From contig JABAKD010000026.1 of the NCBI GenBank assembly GCA_012845835.1, positions 8,542,558-8,606,557 of the forward strand: 64,000 nt of DNA, read 5' to 3'. Shown here piece by piece: positions 21,075-30,690 of the stretch. This stretch comes from Undaria pinnatifida. Lineage: Eukaryota; Sar; Phaeophyceae; Laminariales; Alariaceae. The notes beneath the pieces were generated by a model. That model was not told the origin of the DNA. It saw only the letters and a list, made by a program, of their open reading frames with translations, and did not search any database. How positions within the stretch are numbered: the first letter of the stretch is position 1; each line of letters opens with the position of its first letter. The translations under genes were made by a program, and so were the position numbers.

Positions 21075-22477
21075 GCTTCACGAATAGGCTAGTTGAATTC
21101 GTTTAAGCTCTTTTGAGTAAATAGGTGTGAGTTGGCCGACTGTAAGTCGCCGACTAGTTGTTTGTTGTGTGCGGTATTTTTTGTTTCGCGGAGTTTTGCG
21201 GCTTTGCAACTGGCTGACTCATTTATTTGTGGCTCGACGTGTGATATTCCATGTCTTGATTACTATAAAACTACCCGTTGGTAAGTCGGCTTTTTCTCCG
21301 CCATCCAAAACTAATAGACAGCCTTGAGGTAGGTCCGGCCCTCACGCCCCCCGTACGTAGGGTTGGGGTTGGACAGCAGACATGTGCTACGACGATAAAG
21401 GTAACACTTTCTGGCCGAAATATTCCCGACTGGAGGGGTTTCCCAACTAAGAAGCTGCCCAGGATCGTCGAGGCATCTTTCGTGCTTTGGGATATAAATT
21501 GGCTACCAGGATGCACTTTATTTTTTTCTCTCAAAAATCAGTTTTTGTCGCAATTAAAAACGTATTCAAAATGAGAGCCCCGGAAGATGTAGCTGCTATC
21601 ATATCATACCGCTACCTACCGTAGCATGCGTCAGCAGTCGGCTTGCCTAGAGAAAGACATTTCGTGCCCGCAGTTTTCTGATTGGTGAATTTTCCAGGTT
21701 GGAAGTTTTGATTGGTGGAAATTTCATTGGTCGACATAATTTGTCGTCATCCGGAATTGTGACACTTTTCGGAAAAAATAATACCACTACAAAACTGACT
21801 TACCAGAAAACTGCGGGAACGAAATGTCTTTCTACGAGATGGTACCAGTATTATATAGTCTCAAGTAACCTCTCTGGAAGTGCTCCAACGCCTTTCTTAG
21901 CGGGTATAATTGGAACTTGTGTAGGGTAGTTTTTCAGTGTAGAAAAGGGGTCAGTACCTATGCTCGTACCTGGTACAGTACCAGGTACTGTAATTGTTTT
22001 TTGTTTTTATGGGGAAACATAAAAATCAGCCGTCGACGAATATTCAAGTACTTGAATACCAGCACAGTAGTACATAGGAATCCCACCGTGTAGCTCAAGG
22101 TCGCACAGGGTGTGTGAAGTAAATTCTCTTTGAGGCTTCAGAGGGGGGAAGCAACACGAGTGTAGTGTCAGAAAAAAGACGACGATTGGAACATGGTCAT
22201 ATAAACCAGCCCGGGCTGCTGGGATATATATTTAATTTTTATAATTATAGTCTATACGGTATACTCAGGATGCGTCCGAAATGCAGAGGATCCTCCCGTT
22301 GTTTAGATGGCCGTAGACGTCGGTCCCACAAGGAGTGAAAAAGAGTGTTCCGGTATAATTTTGAGTTGTGTTGTCAAGGTATAACTACCCTGGTGCCCAC
22401 CCGGGTACAACTCCCCTCGCTTTGCATTTGTACTACAAGCACTACCTTAGTAAATATTAAACACCAAATGCTTGAGT
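21075..22477. other. No gene; palindromic GTACC motif
   Basis: Downstream of the GT61 stop. At 21969-21991 GTACCTGGTAC and its complement form a compact hairpin. No exon or dispersed repeat is recognised apart from TTCATTGGTCG-type short repeats near 21690-21740. Confidence 0.35.
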
Positions 22478-22597
22478 ATGGTCTACAAGGGCCCGCTCTG
22501 CGGGCGGCCGACGCCGCCCGCTACGCTCGCGTAAGGAAGAAAACAACAAAATGTGAAGGGGTCAGAAAGGCGGCCCCCATGATTTGGTGCAACTAGC
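22478..22597 (-). repeat. Repeat H, copy 3
   Basis: Read on the minus strand: AAATCATGG, TTCTTCCTTACGCGAGCG, GCCGCCCGC and AGCGGGCCCTTGTAG, matching the ends of 35443-35690 and 35791-36050. Only about 120 bp of the roughly 250-bp unit is present. Confidence 0.55.
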
Positions 22598-23609
22598 GAC
22601 GTGGTAATGCCAAGCTACTTGTGCAGAGCTGATTGCCCTGAGCTTCGATGTGTACATGCTGGCGGCGTCACGTTCTGGTCGGCAGTATGTACGGGTGTAA
22701 TTTGCGAAAAAAAGATGAAAACAAAAAAACATAAAAGGACAATCAATGAAGAAAGTAAAGAAGAGTGTTTAGTGTGTCAGGTACACACGTTAATACCGGT
22801 ACTCGGTACCTGGTACTGCTGTATGCACGAAAGAGAGCACAGCGCAGACCGGCGCAACACCACACCGCAAGGCAGGGTGCCGCACGGCGCTGTGCTGATC
22901 AGCTAGCTGAGCTGAGCTGGGATTGCATTTTTGGTGATTTAGTACATGGTGTGCCGATACCTGGTATCGTACTTCGCAATGATACCTGGTGTGTACGAAA
23001 AAGCAAATACAGCACAACAGAGCGCGGCAGCGCACGGCCGCGCGCGGCGCTGCGCTGCAGAGCTGAGCTCAGCTATGAGTGACTTGCGAAAATAGAGAAG
23101 AAAGAAAAATAAAACGTGAAGAGCAAACAATGAAGACAGCAAATAAACTCAGGAATGTTCCCCCAACAAATAGTATGTCCGTCGGCAATTAAGAGCTGAG
23201 GATAGTGAGAGGTGGGGAGGATATGCTGAGAGGATCCAGGGGGTGGGAACAACTGTAAGTATTTGTATATTATTGCGCATGTTCTTTGAGACTCCATAGT
23301 TCAAGAGCTGCATGCAGGTATTCGGAGGGCTTTGGCACATTTTTGGCTACAGCCACCATTGCCTAGCTATCAAGAAACATGCATTTCTATGAGAAAAAAA
23401 CACACTGTCATAACGTGCAAGCCGCGATACTACTAATCCTGGTACTTCGTTAGGCTGCGTACTGCATGTTGCTTACGACTACATTCCATTCATCCCGAGA
23501 AAAGCAAACACGAATCCGTTTCGATTGAAAGTATCATATATACGCAGATGCAGCGCATGTGTAACACTTTATAGGTGTACGCCAGAGCGACAGCCACGCA
23601 TCCCGCCCA
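22598..23609. other. No gene; GC-rich CAGC/GCGC patches
   Basis: Around 22840-22920 and 23015-23075 are patches of AGAGCGCGGCAGCGCACGG and AGCTGAGCTGAGCTG type, similar in reverse to 34940-35100. Palindromic CAGCTAGCTGAGCTG at about 22899. ORFs here are not gene-like. Confidence 0.35.
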
Positions 23610-23840
23610 GGCAGCCCCGGGCCAATCAGGTCCAGGCCAATCAGCTCCGGGCCAAATCAGGCCCGGACCAATCAGCCCCAGGCCCATCAACCCCGCGCCA
23701 ATTAGCTCCAGGGCAATCAGACCCGGGCCAATCAACCCCGATTCAATTAACTCCGGGCCAATCAACCCCGGACAAATCAGCCCCGAGTCAACCAGCCTCG
23801 GGGCGTTGAACCCTGGAACAATCAGCCGCGGCCCAATCAG
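23610..23840 (+). repeat. 15-bp degenerate tandem array
   Basis: About fifteen units of a degenerate 15-mer built on CGGGCCAATCA(A/G)CCC. Being a multiple of three it stays open on both strands, giving a five-residue period (PGPIN-like on plus, GLIGP-like on minus). Each unit holds CCAAT. No start or domain context. Confidence 0.8.
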
Positions 23841-25860
23841 AACACTGTTGATATTTCACTGGTGCAATTGTACTGCCTACACGTCAAACACAACGAGCCC
23901 TGTGTCACCCCCCCCTGCCTTCCCAACCCCTCAGGAGGGTGGGCGACTAACCCTGAGGCTCCCGTTGCCTTCGAAACCCAACTAGAACTGCACCCTCGTT
24001 TGGGCCAAAAACTAGTCAAAATTAGAGTTGCCACTATTTTGCAGTGGTAGTAGGGTTTACCTTAAAACACCAGTGGGTTGGGCCACCCACACCCCTTCCC
24101 ACGAAAACGGACCAAAACACCACAGCGGGCTTTATGAACTGCCGAAAGACGCGCGGCTATTAATACCTGTACACGTCGATGGCTTGGCTGTGCGTATCAT
24201 AGCAGACTCAACCACCGACAAAAAAAAAAAAAACTCACGGACGACGGCCCAAAAACTTGAAAAAAATGGTCAAAAAGATGAGGGGTCCCCCGCCGGACTT
24301 GGGCGATTCAAGTTTTGTCGCGCTATGATTATGATTTCCGAACGGGCAGATTAAGGCAGAATGCGGCACAAATTTACAGGGCAAGCTGCCATCGGACCAA
24401 CCCGGCACGAAAAGACAGCAACAGAAACTAGAGAAAGCGATTTCATCTCCGCAATTTTCCACTAATTAGAACACCCCTTAACCTCCCTCGACCAATCCGA
24501 CAACGACAAACCACCCCGGTCGGTACACCTACTATCACCACAGCGCCACCCCCAGAGCCAGCTATACAAGAGACTCTCCTCCGAAAAATGAAAAAAAAAA
24601 ATGCCCCTTGCCGCTCTACTCCGCTCCGCTCCGACCAAACCAAAAAAACAAACATAAAGTACGAAACACGCCAAGGAATGCCGGGAAAACCTCTGGTAAG
24701 AAGCCACCGACCAGCCACATCCTAACGACAAAAGGCGAGCCAAGAACCCTCGGCCACTCGGCAGAGGATCTAATGCACTCCCCGAACAAATTGTACCCCC
24801 AAGAGAAAACCGTGTCCCGTTCATAGCAAGCAACATCACACGCACACGACACACACCTCTCGCCTGTTGCGCGTGCCCTCCACTTCTCACCGGCGTCAGC
24901 AAACAGAAAAATGGCATCCCGCGACGACCTAGACGCCCAATGCGTCCAGAAATGACAAACACATCTGCCGCCGCGCGTTCCGGGGGCGGGGGGGGCGCGG
25001 CGCCACGCCCCATCCCCGCTTCTCGGCAACTAAAAAAGCATGCCAACATATCTAATAGCATGCCCCACACCTTTGCCACCCCCCCTTCGGACCCCGGACC
25101 CCGGACCCCGGACCCCAACCGCCAACTAAAAACACACACACACAATTGAAAGCACATCCACCGGTTTGACAACAAAAAAATGCGCGGATATGAACGTTTC
25201 ATAGGCCGCGCTAATTCCCGCACATATCATGTGGGTGCCCTAGTCCAGTCCGGTCCAGTTCAGTGCGGTCAAGTCCGGTACGGTTCACCCCGGTTCACCC
25301 CAGACCAGTCCAGTTTGGCCCGGTCCGACCCGACCCTGCCGGTTATGTCCAGTCCAAGTCCAGCCCAGCCCGGTCCGGCTCGGTCCGGTTCAATCCCGCC
25401 CAGTCCAGTCCAGTCCGGTGAAGTTAGGGTCAATTTCCATCCACAAGCGATACCGCCTCCTTTTGGGAAATCCCGACTGCGTCAGCCGGAACTCGATCAC
25501 TCCTATCTTGGGCGGGTTTACCGCCATTTGCTGTGTTCGCAGAGGTACGTGCGGGCGACGAGGGTCGGGAAGGCCACTGTCCGAAGAGACGAGCCAGCAG
25601 GCACATCACCACCACCGCTACGCCCTGCCAGCGAAAATGGAGGGAGGTCGCCGGTGTTAGTAGTTCCAGCCAGAGCGCAAAACGAGGCGTGCATGAGGCG
25701 GGAAGCGGGGGGTGAAAACGCGCGACGTGGAGTGGGGTGGGACAGGGAAGAGAGGAAAATCGTCATGTTGTACATGTATGAAACAAATGCTACAAAACTA
25801 TTTACACGTCACAAATGTATTGACACGTTAGCGCAAAGAGCTTTTATATACCGAATTGGA
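23841..25860. other. No gene; A/C-rich strand-skewed stretch
   Basis: From about 24060 to 25170 the plus strand is strikingly poor in T and rich in A and C. This removes stop codons from the minus strand and creates a 253-codon open frame that I do not accept as a gene. CGGACCCCGGACCCC repeats lie at 25093-25115 and (CA)n at 25132-25143. From 25235 to 25425 the sequence is a blurred TCCAGTCCGG tandem repeat. Confidence 0.4.
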
Positions 25861-26480
25861 AGCTGAAAGGAAGGCGAAAGAAGCCTGACTTGGAGGGAGC
25901 TTCGAAGGGGCTTCAAATAAGGCTGAAATTATCTTCAAAAGGGTCAAAATAACGTCAAGGGGTCATCAAAGTGGTCTCAATACCTCAACAGAGCCTGAAA
26001 GCAATCGCCATAGAGCACCCTCGAAATTACCTCAAAGGGCCCTGAAAACAGCCTCAAAGAAGCGTACCAAAAGGAGCCTCAAAGGACCCTCACGCCATCA
26101 TCACACAGCGAACCTCAAGGAGTATAGTTAAAGGCACATTCAAAGAAATCCCATGACAGAAGCGCGGAAGCTCAATGGCGACAGTAAAAAAAAACGCCAA
26201 CAGGTTTCACTACTGAACAAAAATCGCACACTAATTCCAAGTAAGATTTTCCCCACAACGGGGTGCAGTTCGAAAAGGGAAAACGGTTACATAACCCTCT
26301 TACGTACTACCGACAACAAAAAACCACACAAAAAAATCCAAACAACCTGCCCCTCAAAACGAGGTTCCAAAGGGAAAACGGTCACAAAACCCTCGTATAT
26401 ATGTACGATCGAAAACAAAAATCCATGCGAATTCCAAACAGTCTGCCCCTCAAACCGAGGTGCAACTCTAAATTGGCTAG
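25861..26480 (+). repeat. Degenerate CTCAAAGG and about 95-bp repeats
   Basis: 25861-26150 is a loose repeat of CCTCAAAGG-, GCCTGAAA-type motifs. 26215-26470 holds three blurred copies of a unit of roughly 95 bp (CCAAACA..CTGCCCCTCAAA, GAGGTTCCAAAGGGAAAACG, CCCTC). No coding features. Confidence 0.55.
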
Positions 26481-26860
26481 TAAGGGTCCACGCCTACACA
26501 TAGGGAAACATATGGGACAGAGTCATCCACGCCACGGTAGGGCGCCGTATGTTTTGAGCCAAGCTTTTCTAACCTTGTGACGTTCTGATTGGTTGAGCTC
26601 CTCAAGCGTGGACCTATCGGTCACTGTGTTAATTTTACGAGTACACGTGTTTTAGGACTACTGCTAATAGCGCATACCAGGTAGAAATGTTCGCCGGGTT
26701 GCGCGAACGAACGAACGTGTTCGAAGTCATGTTCGTGTAAGATATTGAGCTCATGTTAGGAGCTCAAAAACTTCTTAGAAACTTCTGCTGCACCCTGGCG
26801 TGGGATGGCTCCACAGTCCCCGCAGAAGTTGGGGATACTTCCAAAACAAAGACTAAGTCC
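26481..26860. other. No gene seen
   Basis: About 380 bases with no recognised repeat or ORF of interest. GGAGCTCAAAAACTTC at 26760 has no partner that I can see. Confidence 0.3.
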
Positions 26861-27070
26861 TATGCCGGGGTCGTAACGAGGATCGCTGATAGGGACAGCT
26901 CACGCCATCGCTATAGTGGGATCCGAAGGACGCGCCAGCTAGCGTTGGGTTGCGAACGCAACTGAGTTAAATCGACACACGACGCGTACGAAAATACGTG
27001 AAAGTGTAGTGAGCTTGAGCTTTATTTTGCCCCATCCGCCGGAGAATGAAAAAAAATAAAAATAAAAATT
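26861..27070 (+). mobile_element. Repeat J (short retroposon), copy 2
   Basis: Longest copy of repeat J: GCCGGGGTCGTAAC, GGGACAGCTCACGCC, TTAAATCGACACACGACGCG, GAGCTTGAGCTTTATTTTG, CCCCATCCGCCGGAG, then an A-rich tail (AAAAAAATAAAAATAAAAA). It lies just past the stop of the TMEM164-like gene on the opposite strand. Confidence 0.7.
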
Positions 27071-27095
27071 CTCAAGTCCCTTACTAATAGTTGGT

Positions 27096-28459
27096 CTATA
27101 CTCTGCCACCTAACCAGTAACTAGCGGGCGGCTTACTAATATAGACTAATCGTATAGTCAGCCAACCCTTAGCCCTACCAAAAACGTTGAGAGACCCAAC
27201 AGTGAGGGTCAGCACCTGAAGCACTATGCAGGACACCCCCCACAGAAGTCGGTAATATTTCCCAAACATCTCGAGCGAGGCCGGGGGCACCGACATGGTC
27301 GCCACGTTGACCCCCGTGACGATGTTTACGGGAGCAAGCCACCACCAGTGATAGCACGCCAAAAACAAAAACCCAACCGAGTTCCACCAGAAATCCCTGT
27401 CATATTCGGAATGCGAGGGGAGGCGGGGGGGGGGAGGGGGGGGGGGGGTTACTCGATATTCATGCATGGCCGCAGTCGTATGACCAAAGTGGTATGACCC
27501 TCGCATCCCTGCAATGGCGGGACGGAGCATGTAGTGTTTTCATCGACCAGGCAGGCATTGCCTGCACCAAGCAGGGGAGGGGGGGAGGGAGACAAGCGGA
27601 GGGGTGGGGGGTGCTGTTTTTTCGGAGGAACGATCGTGGCATTTTGATAACTAAGTGAGCGCAAGCGAACAGCGAAAAATGTCATCGGAGTTCCACAATA
27701 AATATCTTGCCATATTTCGGAACTCGGAGGAGGGGAGGGCACTGGGGGAGGGGAGCTATGTCCACAGCAGCAAAACGCCGCGGCATTTTGAACAGCAACT
27801 GCGAGACGCGAGAACAGAGTTTCTCGATTAGTAACAGCGCACAATTCAGCTCAACCTATTGTACAACGAAAACTCGTGCCCCTTTTGGGGGTGGGGGCAT
27901 CATGCGTAACAGCATATCCTCCGATCCTTCGTTCCTTAGGTTGTTTAGGCCTCTCACCTATACATCCACTGCGCCCCCATCACTAGCCTGAAGAATGGCA
28001 CCATCAGCATCAGTGTGTGCTGGCCCCAAAATATCGCAATCTCCACAGTATCGTTCGGCAAGGAGGGCGCCACAAACGCCAAGAACGGTCCCCACCACAA
28101 CGTCGTCGCAACGTGCATCACCAGTAGCGACCACTCCGTCTCGCTAAACACGCACAGGCCCATCACCAAGCTATGCACGTGGCAAGGCTGCCAGAGATAG
28201 GCCGGGTGGGAGATAAGCTCGTTCATCGTGAACTTGAGGAATGCCCCAGCGACAACGTGGCCTACGAGCCCGGCTCCCCACAGCTTGATGAAGAACGGGG
28301 TTTTCTTTAAGTTGAACGTGCCTTCGGCGCGACGGAGTTTCACGCTCGCCCGGCAGAGCTTGAAGTAGAGGTACACGAGGGGGCTGAGGACGAGGATGGA
28401 GACGGCCATTTCGATCACGTGCTGCCTGGGGCTGAGATACCACTGGGAAACGAACGCGT
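27096..28459 (-). CDS. TMEM164-like membrane protein, two exons, 5' end missing
   Basis: TMEM164 proteins are polytopic ER/Golgi membrane proteins; the human one is reported to be a cysteine-dependent acyltransferase that makes ether-linked polyunsaturated phospholipids. Exon A (28459-27958) opens after a long C-run and CTCCGCAG and codes WYLSPRQHVIE, a membrane segment, then LWQPCH with the family cysteine (codon at 28184) and, near its end, EIAIFWGQHTLMLMVPFF with the family histidine (codon at 28019). It ends at ATAG|GTGAGAG. Exon B (27396-27096) opens after C-runs and ATGACAG, keeps phase (AG|G) and gives YRDFWWNSVGFLFLACYHWW, then VNVATMS.PPAS as in the human C-terminal half, and stops at 27096. 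The two exons code about 266 residues against 297 in the human protein. The first codon of exon A is split, so an N-terminal exon upstream is needed and was not found. Family sure, function by analogy. Confidence 0.87.
27397..27957 (-). other. Intron of the TMEM164-like gene
   Basis: 561 bp on the minus strand from GTGAGAGG to GACAG. It has three C-rich blocks (plus-strand G-runs at about 27722-27752, 27576-27611 and 27418-27448). Each is followed by a similar A/T-containing block with TCCGAA(A/T)AT, so the intron looks like partial repeats of its own 3' end. The last run precedes the acceptor, and the first AG after it is the one used. Confidence 0.7.
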
Positions 28460-28850
28460 CTGCGGAGGGAGGGGGGGGGGGGGGGGGGGGGGAGGGGCAT
28501 GCGCAACGCGAAAGGCGGAGAAGGGAGCAAAAGGAGCGAGAGAGGGGGGCGGGCAGCGATGAAAGGTCCCTGTGAGGTCAGGGGTCGTGAGCGAAGGTAC
28601 TTGTGAGCGAACGCATTCTCGAGTAAAGGTATGAGCGACAGAACGTATTTGTGATTGAAGGTATTTGCGACATCACATACATGTGATTGAAAGTATTTGT
28701 TACTCACATCGCTGCTCACATCCTGTCCCCGGCTTCCATAGCCGCCCACCCCATGCGGCCTGCGCCTATCACCACAACGGTTCAAACGCGCACGCCCATT
28801 ACCAGTGCGCTCAACCCCCTGCGCCCAATCGGCCCTGCTTTTGATTGCTC
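28460..28850 (-). repeat. C-run, 20-bp minisatellite and one 77-bp unit
   Basis: A G-run of over 20 at 28471-28492 is the pyrimidine tract of exon A. 28570-28710 is a degenerate ~20-bp repeat (GTGATTGAAGGTATTT) also present at 30425-30690. 28730-28850 is a reverse copy of the 77-bp repeat region of 7.9 kb, including CATAGCCGCCCACC and GCGCTCAACCCCCTGCG. These fill the place where the missing first exon might begin. Confidence 0.65.
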
Positions 28851-29639
28851 GCTTTCGCAGAGCGTAACGTCGGTTTCTAATCAAAGGGTCGGCTTTTTCG
28901 AGTAAGAAAAATCTAGCCTATCAAACCAATACGGGTATCTCGGTTTCTTATGAAACGGTCGGTACTACAGTAATAAGCTCCATCCTGGGCCCCGAAGCTG
29001 TACGGTCGAGTGATGGTCGCGGACAACGACCGTAGGGCGTCCGTCGTCCTGTCCTCACGAGGGAGACGGCATACAAAAAGGCAAGGGTAGGTAAATACAT
29101 ACAACCGTCGTGATCTTCTGCAGGTTTTTCTTACTGGCTCACGAAAAAAATGCTGACGTCGTCATCTTCACGGTATTCCGTACAGTTACAACATCTACGA
29201 CATCCTACTGGTCGTCGGCTTTGCCTGCCTGTGCCTTGCTGGGCTCCCCTCCTTTTGCCGCTGTCGCTGTCCTTGTAACATCACGCGAAAGCAGATGTTT
29301 ACCACGAACTTAAGGGAAGGGTTGCGGCATGGCATGTGCTGTCTCTTGACTGCTGTGATTATGTGCAAGAGTAAATGGCCCAGTCCCCGTCCTCGTGAAA
29401 TCCATTGAGGTCACGGTGCTTCCGCTGGGAAACACCTGTCCGATCGCCATCCCCGGCACATTGAAAACCCCTCGCGCTTCTTCGTCGTCGCCGCCTTCGT
29501 CGGCACCCTTTCCATTCTCACCTTTTATCGAACTCCCAGCTGACGTCTTTGGAAGTTTTCTCTTGTAAATACGTCAGCCCCACCCCATACGACACTGGAC
29601 GCAACCATCCTTCACGTTATGTCGCAGGCGCAGCTACAG
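28851..29639. other. No gene seen
   Basis: CGGTTTCTNATNAAANGGTCGG occurs twice (about 28868 and 28940). No exon could be linked to the TMEM164-like gene. The short ORFs are not gene-like. Confidence 0.3.
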
Positions 29640-30420
29640 GGGCAGGTGCAGTTCCCCTCCAGCCATGGACGGGCCCATGTCGAGCGCATGAGGAAGCATC
29701 ACCTTGGTGCTCAACTAGACCCATCCTTTTTTATGCAGCAGCGCATGCAGCGAAAAAAGGATGGGCCAAGCTGAACACGAAGGTGGTGATTTCTCAAGCG
29801 CTCGACATGGGCCCGTTCATGGCTGGAGGAGAACTGAACCTGCATCTGTACCATCAAAACAAGGATGGGTCAAGTTCAGCACGGAGGTGATTCCGCAAGT
29901 CCTCGACATGGGCCGACATGGGACCCTTTAAGGGCCCATGTCGAGGACTTGCGGAATCACCTCCTTCGTGTTCAACTTGACCCATCCTTTTGTGCTTCAT
30001 GCAGATGCCATCTGTCATGCCATCTGACTTGTGCCTAAAGCAAACAAGGCTGGGTCACGTTGAACAGTAAGGTGGTGACTCCGCAAGTTCTCGACATGGG
30101 CCCATGAAATGAAGGGGGCCCATGTCGAGACTGGGGGAATTACCACCCTAGCGTTCAACCTGACCCATCCTTACCTTCTGCCTGCAGCAAAAAAAGATGG
30201 GTCAAGTTGAACACGAAGGTGGTGATTCCCCAAGTCCTCGACATGGGCCCATGAAACGAACGGGCATATGTCGAGGACTTGTGGAACCACCACCTTCGTG
30301 TTCAACTTCATCCATCCTTTTTTGCTGAAGGCAAAAGACAGTGTATCTGCTCGACATGGGCCCGTTCATGGCCGGAGAGGAAGTGCACCTGCAACTGTGC
30401 CTGCCTCTGCAGCTGCGCCT
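29640..30420. repeat. Array of four long hairpins
   Basis: Four large inverted repeats in a row: 29640-29845 (arms about 85 bp), 29863-29987, 30048-30170 and 30196-30317 (arms about 55-60 bp each), then a single arm at about 30350-30410. All arms are versions of one sequence, with GATGGGTCAAGTTGAACACG, GGTGGTGATT and CTCGACATGGGCCC. Arms of each hairpin match each other with few changes and loops are short (about 5-35 nt). No ORF of note. Confidence 0.85.
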
Positions 30421-30424
30421 GAGC

Positions 30425-30690
30425 CATACCGGAATTGTGATTGAAAGTATTTGTGTCTGAACGTGCGTACGACTCAAGATACTTATATACCACTGAAGGT
30501 AGTTCTAAATTCAAAGTGCTCGAGACAACAAAGGTTGTATCTTGTGGCTGAAGGTGCTTACGGGTAAACGTGCTTGCGGCGGAAGGCATTCCTGACTGCA
30601 CGTATTCGAAGGCATTTGTGACCTAAGGCATTTGAGACTGAAGGCATTGGTGGCCGGAGGTACGGTAGTCTGTCGCCGAAGGCGTTTCCG
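30425..30690 (+). repeat. Degenerate ~20-bp minisatellite
   Basis: Units like GTGACTGAAGGCATTT and GTGATTGAAAGTATTT in loose tandem, the same family as 28570-28710. The two blocks flank the hairpin array on either side. Confidence 0.6.

Noticed and set aside
24462..25223. 253-codon ORF on the minus strand
   Set aside because: The plus strand is nearly free of T here, which removes stops from the minus strand. The peptide has no domain and low-complexity Phe/Gly/Cys-rich content, and other frames are open too.
28171..28884. 237-codon ORF on the minus strand
   Set aside because: It is the shadow frame of the TMEM164-like exon A, extended through the poly-C tract and the 77-bp repeat unit.
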